From the NCBI RefSeq assembly GCF_001642475.1, contig NW_019174060.1, forward strand, positions 17,711-81,710: DNA of 64,000 nt. Direction: 5' to 3'. The translations under genes were made by a program, and so were the position numbers. This DNA is from Fonsecaea monophora. Its lineage: Eukaryota > Ascomycota > Eurotiomycetes > Chaetothyriales > Herpotrichiellaceae. Below the pieces are notes generated by a model. It searched no databases and had not been told where the DNA came from. It saw nothing but the letters and a program-made list of their open reading frames with translations. This document shows, in pieces, positions 32,725-42,266 of the stretch (position 1 is its first letter; each line of letters begins with the position of its first letter).

Positions 32725-33872
32725 ACAGTTACGAATGTTATTTACAGGCTCTGGACGCCAGTATAATGACTCGATGATCGAGATGGTGTGGATGAGTCGC
32801 ATGGTTTTGTACCGAAGCACCGTTTCTAAAAAGTTTGGTCTTTTTTTTGGTACGCGCAACGTGGTGATGCGATGACTATGAATTTTTTGTCCACCTTTTT
32901 GCAAAGACGAAGAGGAAGAATGTAAGGCGCCAATGAAGCGCGGATAGCGCATTCAGCCGAGTGTTTCGATTTCATGAGCGATTTTTAGGAGCCAGGCCTG
33001 TCCCTCTTATCTATATACGGGGTCTCTCCGATGGGGTTTCGTGGACTGGCATATGTTTGACCAGCCTGTACAATGGTTTTGCGGATGCATATTCTGGGAG
33101 TATATCTCTAGCTACCTACCCAGCCACCTGGTTAGGCAAGTAGGCATATTGATCCGAGTCACGATTGTTGTGTGACTGACTTGGGGACAAGCCATCAAGA
33201 GAGGGAGAGGGATAGGAAGAGGGAGCGTGCCGTTGGTGTAACCATCAACCCACCCGCCATATCATATGTGTTATGTGTGTGCATGTGTGTGTTTGTATGC
33301 ATTTCTTGGAGCACGAGATATACAAGCACAAGTACATCAACAACAAGTGTAACGCACTTGTATATGGAAGAAAGATGTAAATGATACCGCATAGCTATTC
33401 TATCTCTACTTTTACTTTTACTTCTACATCTCCTTCTCCGTCTACGTCTACACTCTCTGACCGAGTCTAACCGACTGATCGGTCTAATTAGTACTTCCAC
33501 GCCTGGCGTAATGTCTGTGGTGTCACGTTATAGCGCTATAGCGATGATATCGGGACTCTAACACGCTGTACTGAGACGGTGTAGAATCTGTAGGTGTGCG
33601 AGTACTTGTATAAATAATCATTCCATTTACAAGGACCCGTCTGCATGTAACCGGACAGTGGCCGCCCGTCCCATGACCCTCCGTTCCTGGTCAGAAGGAG
33701 TAGTACTTGCTGACCATGCTATAGGAAACGAGACGCTTGGCAAGCAACGGCTTCCTGCTCTGTACTGTGTCCAGCCTTTCCTATGCTGTCCTACCTGTCC
33801 TGCCATGATCTGTACCGTGATGGAACAAATTTCCCTCTCTTGCGCCCAGCGCCTTTTTGGGTGCGAGGTGCT
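32725..33872. other. Convergent 3' region, 1.1 kb
   Basis: 3' ends of the RING and HVA22-type genes. It contains a GT-rich run at about 33268-33300, a degenerate hexamer array at 33403-33456 and a short palindrome TATAGCGCTATA near 33530. No gene is seen. Confidence 0.6.
33403..33456. repeat. Degenerate hexanucleotide array
   Basis: About nine consecutive 6-base units of the form CNTYTA/C (for example CTTTTA, CTTCTA, CGTCTA), drifting gradually along the array. Confidence 0.6.
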
Positions 33873-35213
33873 TCATCTGCGTCGTTCGGGGTCCCCCATC
33901 AACGAGTCCACGCCACTGCTCATACCACGTGAGATCTCGTCTGTGATATCCCTCGCCGCGGTCCATCCTCGGGATGCTCTCGCGGATGGCGACGTTGACT
34001 CAGGGCCTGAATCTCGCATCCTCTCCCTCTCCATGTCCCGCTCGCTCCGGTCATAGTGGGCGTCGCCTCCAGGGCCGCCACCAGGGCCACTGCCCGAAAA
34101 CCACCCGCTGACACCAGCGGGGATCCAGCCTCCACCAGCACTGTCTCCACCGCTGGTTCGCCGACGATCATGAGGATCTGCTGGCGTGTTCGAGCCTCCT
34201 GTGGCTTCGTCGTAGTCGACATTTTCAAATGATTGCTCACTTCGCGACTTGGCCTTCAATCCACCGCCCATGGCCAACCCAGATCCTGAGCTTGAGGGTC
34301 GCTTACTATGTCCCCCGTTTCCTCCCCGCCCATTGCCGTCGCCCGGAGCAGCGCCATATGCGAGGTCCAAGTTCTGCTGCTCGCTGTCCAGCATCCTTAC
34401 CAGCCCCAATAACCTGTCACGTTGTGCAGTGATGAATGAAGACTTCTCGGCCGTGGACTGACCGGGGATGTTCTCGAACTTGAAGAGGTTCGGGGGGATG
34501 GAGATTGAGGCGGCTTCAGCAGCTGCAGAACGATATGTTTCTTGAGAGGGGTTGGATGTAGAAGCCAGACCCGCAGCGAAACTAGATACCATACTGTACA
34601 CCCCCGCCGACGTTGCACCGGGTTGAGTAGGGGTGTTGGTCCTTGCGCCAGGCATGGCAAAGCGCGAAAGGAGGTCTGACGCATAGCTTGCGTAACCTCC
34701 TACTCCGGCTGCTTGTTGCTGGCCAGCGTGCTGTTGTGGACTCTTCTGGCCCAAGATCTTCTCTCGTGCCCATTCAATTGCTATATTCATGTAACCCAAT
34801 CCCATCTGTTGCAGCTTGTCGTGGGTTTCACCAATGAACTGGTCAATCTGGCGTTCATGGTGGACGATGTACGGCTCCAAATAGTCGAGGTAGAGTACCT
34901 TGGCGCCCTGAGTCTGAGGGAGGACGAGGTAGAGGAGGAAGATGAGGCGGAGCCATGAGTAGAACGGGATCCAGCCTATGATGAACAAGGTCCAGGACTC
35001 GAATAAAAGGGTGAGGGACAGAATGGTGAAGTATATCAACCACGGGTGCGTTTGAGCAGGGTCATTTGTGCGCAACGCTTTGTAGGAGAGGTAGGCTGGA
35101 AGGAGGATCGTGGTGACGGAGCTGCATAAGAAGAGCAGTGAGTTTACAGGGTCTCAGTGGGAAGTCCACTGCTGGTGTACTCACGCTATGAGGTCTGCTA
35201 TGATCCCAAACAT
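33873..35213 (-). CDS. TB2/DP1/HVA22 (REEP/Yop1) family membrane-shaping protein
   Basis: Exons 35213-35185 and 35121-33873 give 425 residues. Exon 1 codes only for MFGIIADLI plus part of an Ala codon. The N-terminal domain continues ASVTTILLPAYLSYKALRTND, then HPWLIYFTILSLTLLFESW and FIIGWIPFYSWLRLIFLLYLVLPQTQGAKVLY. This is the reticulon-like hairpin pattern that curves tubular endoplasmic reticulum membranes. YLEPYIVHHERQID matches the amphipathic helix after the hairpins. Beyond residue 140 the protein is a long low-complexity tail rich in Gly, Ser, Ala and Arg, giving more than twice the length of yeast Yop1. The extended form is common in filamentous fungi and may have acquired separate functions. 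Confidence 0.9.
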
Positions 35214-36216
35214 GGTGACTTGGAGGAGTGACTGAAGACCAATGCTGGAGGATCAATGGCTTGAACTCAGGTAGTTGAGGAAGGAGTTTAAAAGTATCTG
35301 GGACACCCACCAGGCAGCCAAGTTAGATACAGCATGCGGTACAAGGTGGCTTTTTCTTTGAGTTTTCCAGACAACAGATGTCCGGAACAGCGGGTTTGAG
35401 GAAAGCCAAAGAGCCAAAGTCGGTGTGCCTGACGGAGGAGCAAGTGAGAGGATGAGGCTGCGCCGACTCCACATGCGGGCAGCTCAGCCCTGCGGATCCG
35501 AACCCAGCCTCGTCTCTTATCGATAAGGCGCGGGGCAGCTGCGGTGAATGCTCGGCCGTAGTCGGCAGTCGGGATATCTAATACGGTGGATCTTTTCAGA
35601 CATCATGTGCAGGTTTGATATTTTTTCCGACAGCGACATCAACCCATCATTCCTCGGTACCTTTGAAATTTGGTGTTTATAGGGAAAATTGACGCGATTC
35701 GAGGCTGGCGATCCGAATTAGACCTGAAACAGAACCGAGAGCCTTGTTGCATAACCACACAACTCGACACACGCCTCGCTTCCTACTGGAGAAAAACAGC
35801 ATCAGTTGACCATCCACTCGCCTCTTCCTACTGGTCCCTGCATCAGGCCTTTAAACTTCTCGCCTCGGTACCCGGCGACGATCTCGTCAAATGATTGATT
35901 GTCCTCGTTGAGCGGCAGTCGTTTTTCATTTGCTGGAGGTGGCCCCCCCTGAAACTACGTGGCATCGAGGTCTTTCCACAACAACCAGCGCAAAGATTTG
36001 CCATCTGCTTTAGACAACGTCGAACGTTTTCGTGAGTCTTGCTACCAGATTCCGGGGTTTGAGTGTGAGTGGCGTGATGCCAATCGGAAAGATCCATCGC
36101 CTCTCCACAGTTTGTATATAAACTCGGTTCGTTTGGTTTCCTCCTGCATCTTCCGGTCAATTTCGTCGCCAAAGCGCCACATTTTCCTTCAAGCAAAGAA
36201 CTCACCCATTTTCAAA
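35214..36216. other. Divergent promoter region, 1.0 kb
   Basis: Lies between the HVA22-type and TANGO2 genes. Its right end has a CCAAT box and a TATA box placed for TANGO2. Nothing else is seen. Confidence 0.55.
36080..36122 (+). promoter_or_regulatory. CCAAT box and TATA box of the TANGO2 gene
   Basis: CCAAT at 36080-36084 and TATATAAA at 36115-36122 lie about 135 and 100 bases before the start codon at 36217. A CT-rich stretch follows the TATA box, as is common at fungal transcription starts. Confidence 0.5.
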
Positions 36217-37224
36217 ATGTGCATCGCCATAATATCCACTGCACATCCTTCCTATCGACTAATTCTGATCGACAACCGCGACGAGTATCTAAATCGACCG
36301 ACCGATGTTGCTGGATGGTGGCCAGACCCCCACACCCATGTTCTTGGAGGCCGGGATATGCTCCGCGACATCCATGGGACATGGCTGGGAGTGACGAGAA
36401 CAGGCAAGGTCGCTGTACTCACCAACTTCAAAGAAGACGTCACGCCGCCTCCCACGGCCGTCAGCCGCGGTGCTATCATCAAAAAGTTCTTGTCCGAAGA
36501 TGTCGGTCCCGTTGAGGAGTTTGTCAAGGAAGTTGTCAACACCGGCGTTGCCAAAGATGCCGGCGGCTTCAGTCTCGTGTGCGGTCACATAGGCGAGAAG
36601 CTTGCCGTCATCTCGAATCGTGCAGAAGATCAAAGCCAAGTACCGTGGATCGCGGGGGACGTGGTACATACGGTCGGTCTGAGCAACGCCCACTTCTTGG
36701 ACCGATCATGGAAGAAGGTCACCTTGGGCGAAGAACTCATGTTGAACACGATCCGGCAGAGCATCGAAAACCAAGAAAGCGAAGATGAGCTGATATCGCG
36801 GTTTCTGGACCTGCTCAGCCATGAAACCCTTCCGCGGAACGGCGAACCCGAAGGATCCGGCCTGGAAACGTATATTCCCTCGCTCAGACACACCATATAC
36901 GTGCCGACCTTGGGACGAAAGGACACGAGTTATCACCTAGAAGATGACGAGATTGCCGCTGCCAAAGTCCACGAGAAAGTCAACATTGTAGGACACCACA
37001 CACCGGTGCGGCGCGACTCGCCGTCGATCAACCCGCCGTTTCGGGCCCGACCGCTGGGCGTCAGTGGGCTCTATGGGACGCAAAAGCAGACTGTTGTACT
37101 TGCCGACCAAGACAACAACGTCCGGTTTTTCGAGAGGACGCTATTTGACGCAGACTCGAATCCCATCCCATTCGGCCAGGGTGACGTGGACGTGAAATTC
37201 AAGATTGACCGGATGTCAAGTTGA
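36217..37224 (+). CDS. TANGO2/NRDE-domain protein
   Basis: One exon, 335 residues from MCIAIIST. The conserved Cys at position 2 and the eponymous NRDE motif in LILIDNRDEYLNRPT (about 20-25) identify the family. Further markers are GGRDMLRDIHGTWLGVTRTGKVAVLTNF, AGGFSLVCG, and ISNRAED leading to VHTVGLSNAHFLDRSWKKV. Animal TANGO2 affects Golgi/ER organisation and lipid or heme handling in mitochondria; the biochemical activity is unsettled, and an N-terminal nucleophile hydrolase-like fold with Cys2 has been suggested. The C-terminal third keeps SGLYGTQKQTVVLADQDNNVRFFER. A CCAAT/TATA pair lies upstream. Confidence 0.92.
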   Translation: MCIAIISTAHPSYRLILIDNRDEYLNRPTDVAGWWPDPHTHVLGGRDMLRDIHGTWLGVTRTGKVAVLTNFKEDVTPPPTAVSRGAIIKKFLSEDVGPVEEFVKEVVNTGVAKDAGGFSLVCGHIGEKLAVISNRAEDQSQVPWIAGDVVHTVGLSNAHFLDRSWKKVTLGEELMLNTIRQSIENQESEDELISRFLDLLSHETLPRNGEPEGSGLETYIPSLRHTIYVPTLGRKDTSYHLEDDEIAAAKVHEKVNIVGHHTPVRRDSPSINPPFRARPLGVSGLYGTQKQTVVLADQDNNVRFFERTLFDADSNPIPFGQGDVDVKFKIDRMSS

Positions 37225-38031
37225 GAACCGCCTTTGCGTGTGACTGGTTCCGATTTGGGTCTGTTTTACAGGGGTCAAGAGAAAGCCAAAGGTTATTTTC
37301 GGACTGCTGGGGGTTTTATGACAAAGGCACGTAGAGAGTATGTGTGCGTGTGCATGTGTGTGTGTGGCATTGGCATTGGCATCGGCACTGTTTTTCAACG
37401 GTCAAAAGAGCTTTTACTACTCTACAACTACACCAGACGTGGGGTTATACGACTTTCTTTTCTAGCTTCTTCTTTTTTCGGAGAGAGAAAGTGTGTAAGT
37501 GAGTGTGATGGTGGCAAAGAACTCTGGAGCATACCTAGCCTAGATGGGAGCAATAGAAGGAATTGATGTTTATTCGTGTGGTTCGGACTTGGACGAACAA
37601 ATCATCACTACTACATTGAAATCAGATCAGATCGCTGACTGGAATGACGCGAAGCAGAGCGAACAGAACAGGATATGACAGGACAGGACAGGACAACTCC
37701 GGACCTCCATCGGGTAGGAAAGTAAAGTAAAGTGAACAGAGAGATTCAACAAGACGAGACCAACCAAAAAAATAAAAAAACAATAAAAATACCATGATCG
37801 CTGATCGCCAATATATCAAATGTATACACAATACAACATGCACAACACATATATAGTTGTCCCGTGCGCCCAGAATGACTAGCTAGGTAAACAAGTAAAC
37901 CCCTTTTTCTTCCCGTTGACCGGGTTCGCAGGACTGTGTACCTAGCTTTCTAACTAGCTCTCCCCCTCTCTTCCCTCCAATTTCACGTAAAGACACAACC
38001 TTGCCAAAAAGCCTAGTTAGCCTAGAGCGAT
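37225..38031. other. Convergent 3' region
   Basis: Contains GT-rich DNA with three GGCATT-type repeats (about 37340-37385) and a GGACA array at 37676-37695. No gene is seen. Confidence 0.6.
37676..37695. repeat. Short GGACA pentanucleotide array
   Basis: About four consecutive GGACA units in the intergenic region. Confidence 0.7.
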
Positions 38032-39489
38032 TCAACCCGAAATACTAGCAGAAATGGCACGGGCGAGTTTCCGTGTCCGCGGGCTCTGCACATGCGCGTC
38101 GAAGAAGAAGCCTCGTCGCTGAAATGTTTCGAGGCGCTCTGTAACGAAGGCCTCGTCGAGACGACACAGCGACGAGTTCGTCGATCCCAACGACCAACTC
38201 CAGCTCCTGGCAAAGGCACAGCACTGCGCCGCGAACCACTCGGCCACGGGGCTCCCCTCGTCGGCGCACGAGAAGCCTACGATCAGAATCCACAGCCTGA
38301 TGTCCTGGGCGCCGACCCAGCCGAGGGACGTGGTGGGTATTTGTGTGAGGATGTCCTTCAGCATTGGCGCCATGACCTTGACCGTCTTTGCGCGGCCCGT
38401 CACGTTCATCGCGAGCAGGGTCCACATGATGATGGCGGTCCTCAGCGCGTGTGTCTTGGGGTCGTGAGTCGTCAGTGCCAACAGCCTGTTTCGGATGGCC
38501 ATGTTGCGCGTAGTGATCCAGTGGGTGACCTGCAGGGCTCGGGACGGTGACGTGAACGAGGTCTGCAGGCGGCTCTTGACGTCGTAGGACTCGACCAGCT
38601 GCTCGATCACATCCCTCAGCGCCGAAGGTACTATCGATGTGTCCCTGTCCAGCAGGGAACTGGCGACGCTCTCAGACTGGATCGGCGATAGTTCGTGGTC
38701 CCCCAGACAAAGAGCACTGGCGGGACCAGGATCGTAGTCACATTCAAATAGACAAGGCTTGAGCCGGACGCACGCGAGATACAGATCACTCATGGCGAGC
38801 TGACCCTGCAAATTCTCGTCCTGGATGGACATGAGCCCGCCGTGTCGATCCAGCAGGTCGACAGCAGCCTGTAGGTGGGTTGTCGCCGCCGCGACGTCGT
38901 CACGGTAACACTCGGCCGAGGTCAGAAACACGATGCAGATCAGCAACTGTCTCAGTTGCTCGTGGGTCTGAATGGGCTGCGTTTCGATGCGGGAGCGCAG
39001 TAACCGGAGCGCGTTGCGCATGTAGTAGTCGTCTTTCCCAGTCACCGCCGTGGAAGGGAGGCGGTCAATGAACTGGAGTCGACTGGCAGAAGCGCTTAGA
39101 AGACAGTACATGGTCAGGCTGTCCTCGACAACTGTCCGCATGATGCGATTAACGGCGCTTTGAAACGTGTATACACCCTGACGAAGGACCGCCATCTCGT
39201 TCGGCCAAAGAGTGGGATGATAAAAGTAGACGTAGTAATGCAGGAGGCCCGCCACGGCATTGTCGATTTTAACAGATGCCGCATCAAAGGGGTCTGCCCT
39301 ATGTAGGATCGTCTCACTGGTAGGAGATGGCGTTGTGACTCGCGAAGACTGGTTGCTGTTCCGCTGTGCCTCCCTCTTCCTGTGTGTTTCTCGCGCAGCA
39401 TGAGCCCTTCGCTCGACATCGTCCAGAGCGCGATCTTTTTGAGGGCGTTTTGGGTGGCAATCCACAAAGAAGACTCTGACTTTTGGCAT
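38032..39489 (-). CDS. Fungal transcription factor (Fungal_trans_2-type), first of two related genes
   Basis: One exon from ATG at 39489, 485 residues. The frame is open upstream but without family character, and MPKVRVFFVDCHPKRPQKDR resembles the usual start of this group. The N-terminus has a basic segment, DVERRAHAARETHRKREAQR, instead of a Cys6 zinc cluster. The rest is the all-helical regulatory domain found in many fungal regulators (PF11951-like): AVNRIMRTVVEDSLTMYCLLSASASRL, ATTHLQAAVDLLDRHGG and a long Leu-rich C-terminal half. The gene about 11 kb away at 50606-52496 has the same RRAHAAR element. It probably acts in the nucleus; its targets are unknown, though the neighbouring enzyme genes are candidates. 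Confidence 0.85.
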   Translation of the reverse strand: MPKVRVFFVDCHPKRPQKDRALDDVERRAHAARETHRKREAQRNSNQSSRVTTPSPTSETILHRADPFDAASVKIDNAVAGLLHYYVYFYHPTLWPNEMAVLRQGVYTFQSAVNRIMRTVVEDSLTMYCLLSASASRLQFIDRLPSTAVTGKDDYYMRNALRLLRSRIETQPIQTHEQLRQLLICIVFLTSAECYRDDVAAATTHLQAAVDLLDRHGGLMSIQDENLQGQLAMSDLYLACVRLKPCLFECDYDPGPASALCLGDHELSPIQSESVASSLLDRDTSIVPSALRDVIEQLVESYDVKSRLQTSFTSPSRALQVTHWITTRNMAIRNRLLALTTHDPKTHALRTAIIMWTLLAMNVTGRAKTVKVMAPMLKDILTQIPTTSLGWVGAQDIRLWILIVGFSCADEGSPVAEWFAAQCCAFARSWSWSLGSTNSSLCRLDEAFVTERLETFQRRGFFFDAHVQSPRTRKLARAISASISG

Positions 39490-40161
39490 GTTGCAGGCCA
39501 CAAGTTGGCAGTTGTGTCGCTTGGGTTGGTATAGATCTGAGGTGAAGATGGAAATACTCGTCACCTCTGTCGCCAAAGAGTAATACTGTCCATCAAGTAG
39601 CATTCTCGAAAGAGATGCACTGACGAGAATGGTATTTAACTTCCTTGGGAGGTGGAAGTTGACTTGTGTTCTCTCATGCTGAACGTTGTCGTCGTCGTTG
39701 TGATGGTCATATCTTGAATACCACTCCTTGTTTTTTTCCTGCACACACTCTCTAAGGTATCATTGCCACATTTGTTTGTCGCCTACAACTTGACTTCCTG
39801 AGTCAGCTGTAGTTGGAGAGTGATTGGTCGTGTGAAGCAGCCCGCCTTGAGCCAAGCTGGGCCCAAGCGATGTGCCTCGTATAGATGCCGTGTCCCCAGC
39901 GAATGGCGGGATGCCGCCCAATGCGTGTCCGAACCCAAGAATCCACTCTGAGGGGCAGGGATTTCCGAGGAGCCTGGATATACTGGGGTAAGCTGGCAGT
40001 CGAGCAATAGCGGAAAAAGGAAAGTTGTCGAAAAGGAGTTGGTATATCGTTGTGGCCCCGAGGAAAATTTGAGTGGCGAAGAAAAGAAAGATGGCCGAAT
40101 GAGTCGAGGACTTGGTCTACAACAGCAAAGGGTTCTGGTTGCTTGTTTCTGGAGCGCTCGA
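39490..40161. other. Gene-free stretch
   Basis: Promoter of the transcription factor and 3' end of the PEP mutase-like gene. Nothing else is seen. Confidence 0.55.
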
Positions 40162-40971
40162 TTATGTACTCATGGACCACTGGTTCACTTCCAGAATGGC
40201 TGTAGCCTCCTTCTCAATGAACTTGAGCGCCCTCAACAATAGCGTAGGCCCCACGGAGATGCGGCTGACACCTGCCCGTTTCAAGGCTTCAATGGTACAG
40301 CCCTGCGCAAGGACGGCCAGTTTGCCGTCCAGTCTGTTGGCCATGGTCCTGACCTCGTCTTCGCTGATGACCTTCTTCCTCACGCCCCAGACAAACACGG
40401 TTGTAGCACCCGCGTCAAGATAGGCGCGCCCACGCTCCACCACGTCGTCAATCGTCCCGTCGAATCCCAGGACGTCTGTGCGGGCGTTGACCACGAAATC
40501 GGGGACCCCTACCTCCCTGGCCGCTCGAACGGCCGCCTCGATCCGGCTCTTTGCTTCGTCGAGGGGTCTCAGCTTCGGAGGTTGGGAGCTGTTGTCGACG
40601 TCCTCGATGTTACAGCCCACGACTCCAATCTCGATGGCCTGTCGGATCGAGTCTCCCGGATCCGCATACCCGTCCTGTAAATCTGCCGTCAGCGGCAACG
40701 TATCGGCCTTGCCGGCGTTGCGTAGACCAGTAGCCACCCGGCGAACCCCAGCCAGATTGTCGTCGAGCGACATGGTGTCTTCATTCACGATGCCCATGCT
40801 GGCCGCGATGGCAAAAGAGGCACTCGCAACGGCCTTGGTCGAGGGGAGGCCTGCCACCACCGAGGCGGTACAGGCATCGTAGACGTTTGTCAGGATGAGG
40901 GGATGGCCAGGGACATGGAAGGATTTGAGCTGGCGGGCGAGCTGATTGAGCTCTTCGGAAGATTTGGCCAT
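40162..40971 (-). CDS. Isocitrate lyase/PEP mutase superfamily protein
   Basis: One exon, 269 residues. A TIM-barrel enzyme of the PEP mutase/carboxyvinyl-phosphonate mutase group. LILTNVYDACTASVVAG near the start, LTADLQDGYADP (metal-binding Asp region), GCNIEDVDN and FVVNARTDVLGF are the ordered family motifs. The KKCGH catalytic loop of true isocitrate lyase is absent, so it is not the glyoxylate-cycle enzyme. The group includes C-C and P-C bond lyases such as 2-methylisocitrate lyase, oxaloacetate hydrolase and phosphonopyruvate hydrolase. The short form without extension, common in fungi, has no settled substrate. It lies tandem with the transcription factor gene (672 bases between). Confidence 0.88.
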   Translation of the reverse strand: MAKSSEELNQLARQLKSFHVPGHPLILTNVYDACTASVVAGLPSTKAVASASFAIAASMGIVNEDTMSLDDNLAGVRRVATGLRNAGKADTLPLTADLQDGYADPGDSIRQAIEIGVVGCNIEDVDNSSQPPKLRPLDEAKSRIEAAVRAAREVGVPDFVVNARTDVLGFDGTIDDVVERGRAYLDAGATTVFVWGVRKKVISEDEVRTMANRLDGKLAVLAQGCTIEALKRAGVSRISVGPTLLLRALKFIEKEATAILEVNQWSMST

Positions 40972-41583
40972 GGTGAATCAGTAGTAAGGGTGGCTTGCCC
41001 TGGTTTGTAGGCACGTAGAAGCAATCACAGCGAAGATGTGCGGACAAATGTACAAAGTTCCTGTCCCAAAGGTGCAGGAAGAGAGAGATCAATGAGACAA
41101 ACGGTGGTGCAGGATGGTGATGGGTGGACAATGTGATTCAACCCAGCCCAGCGGCACAGTTACACAACAACCCCCATAAGTATACCGAGTACGCCCTGCT
41201 AATCACTTTCTTTGTTGCCCTCGTATTTCTTTGGTTCGAGCGTACCACCCGCACCTCCACAACTGGGCACTTTTACGCAGCGCAAGCGAGAGTTTCCGCG
41301 GCCTCAGGCGATGGGCATCAGGCGAGCCACCCACGCTCCGCGCAAGGGTCTTTGTACTCGGTACCGAGTACAGATGACAAGCTCAAACAAATTTGTCAAA
41401 GTCGACCAAAGTCGATCAACCCTTAGACCACCTGCCTCAGACTTTTAGCCTCCAACTACTTGAAAAAAACCCACTGACTAACGATCTCACAGTATCCTGC
41501 CACCCTGCCTTGAGACTCGACTACGGGGGAACTGGCTTCGTACACGGCAACGAGCAAGAAATACGGGCGATGCGCCTCGCCGC
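40972..41583. other. Gene-free stretch
   Basis: Promoter of the PEP mutase-like gene plus degenerate DNA beyond the methyltransferase remnant. It contains the 18-base palindrome at 41354-41371. Nothing else is seen. Confidence 0.55.
41354..41371. repeat. Perfect 18-bp palindrome
   Basis: GTACTCGGTACCGAGTAC equals its own reverse complement. Half-sites (TACCGAGTA/TACTCGGTA) recur alone at 2154, 46072, 50073 and 50107. Confidence 0.85.
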
Positions 41584-41839
41584 CCTCGTGCCTGTCGGAG
41601 CATGTTCTCTGAGATCTCGACGCCGTGCGGCGACCGCGCAGCAGCCCCCTTCACCGCTCACCAACAGAACCAGCCGAAGCTGCATCCCAGATCGAGCAGT
41701 CGCGCCAGCCTGGGAGGGCATCCCCGACCAGTCGACGCAGTGTTGGCCATTCTGGAGCGCCATCGAGCCCGTGCACCGATCGCGGTACTTGTGTGTACTC
41801 GTTGAAAAAAGCCGGGTTGTCGTAGGTGTTTTGGGCCAT
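41584..41839 (-). pseudogene. Remnant of a SAM-dependent methyltransferase
   Basis: From ATG at 41839 the frame reads MAQNTYDNPAFFNEYTQVPR, then GAPEWPTLRRLVGDALPG, the typical lead-in of small fungal class I methyltransferases. The SAM-binding motif I, LLDLGCSFGWFC, follows directly but in a different frame (shift near 41725-41735). It is then cut by TGA at 41658-41660 and resumes as HGVEISENMLRQARG (motif II region) to about 41584. Beyond this no further methyltransferase motif is found, so motifs III onward are missing. One frameshift, one stop and a 3' truncation mark it as dead. It lies between the PEP mutase-like and M13 peptidase genes. Confidence 0.78.
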
Positions 41840-42266
41840 TTTTGGGCATGGAACGTCTTTTGTGTGCTGTGAGAATTGAACTTGTGCGGAGAACAAAGAG
41901 TAAAGGTCAAGGACCTTCAATATGTCTTTGCGTCTCCTTTACGTCTCCTTTGACCTTACACAGGAAGAGGCCCGTTGACTCGAATACGTCGTATACCCAA
42001 GTCGTGACTCACACATTGATAGAGAAAGAGTACACAATAACCCCCAAGAATGGCGACACCAGCGGTCACAAACCAATACTCTGACAAACACTAGAGAAAG
42101 ACTCCAATTGATCCTGCCAGGAGGTCTTGATGCCCCGGTCTTTTTACCGAATGTGCCTTTTCCCATCCATCCAGATTCCCGTGGCCACCAACTGGAATTG
42201 CAATGCCAGCTACCGGATGCAATCAAAACAGACCTGTTTCCCTGCACCTACACATGCACGCAACCC
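41840..42266. other. Gene-free stretch
   Basis: 3' region of the M13 peptidase gene. Nothing else is seen. Confidence 0.55.

Noticed and set aside
39490..39744. Upstream extension of the first transcription factor frame.
   Set aside because: The far end has no ATG, and MPKVRVFFVD resembles the usual start of this regulator type.
41354..41371. Palindrome as a transcription terminator hairpin.
   Set aside because: Intrinsic hairpin terminators are a bacterial feature, and no T-run follows; kept only as a palindrome.
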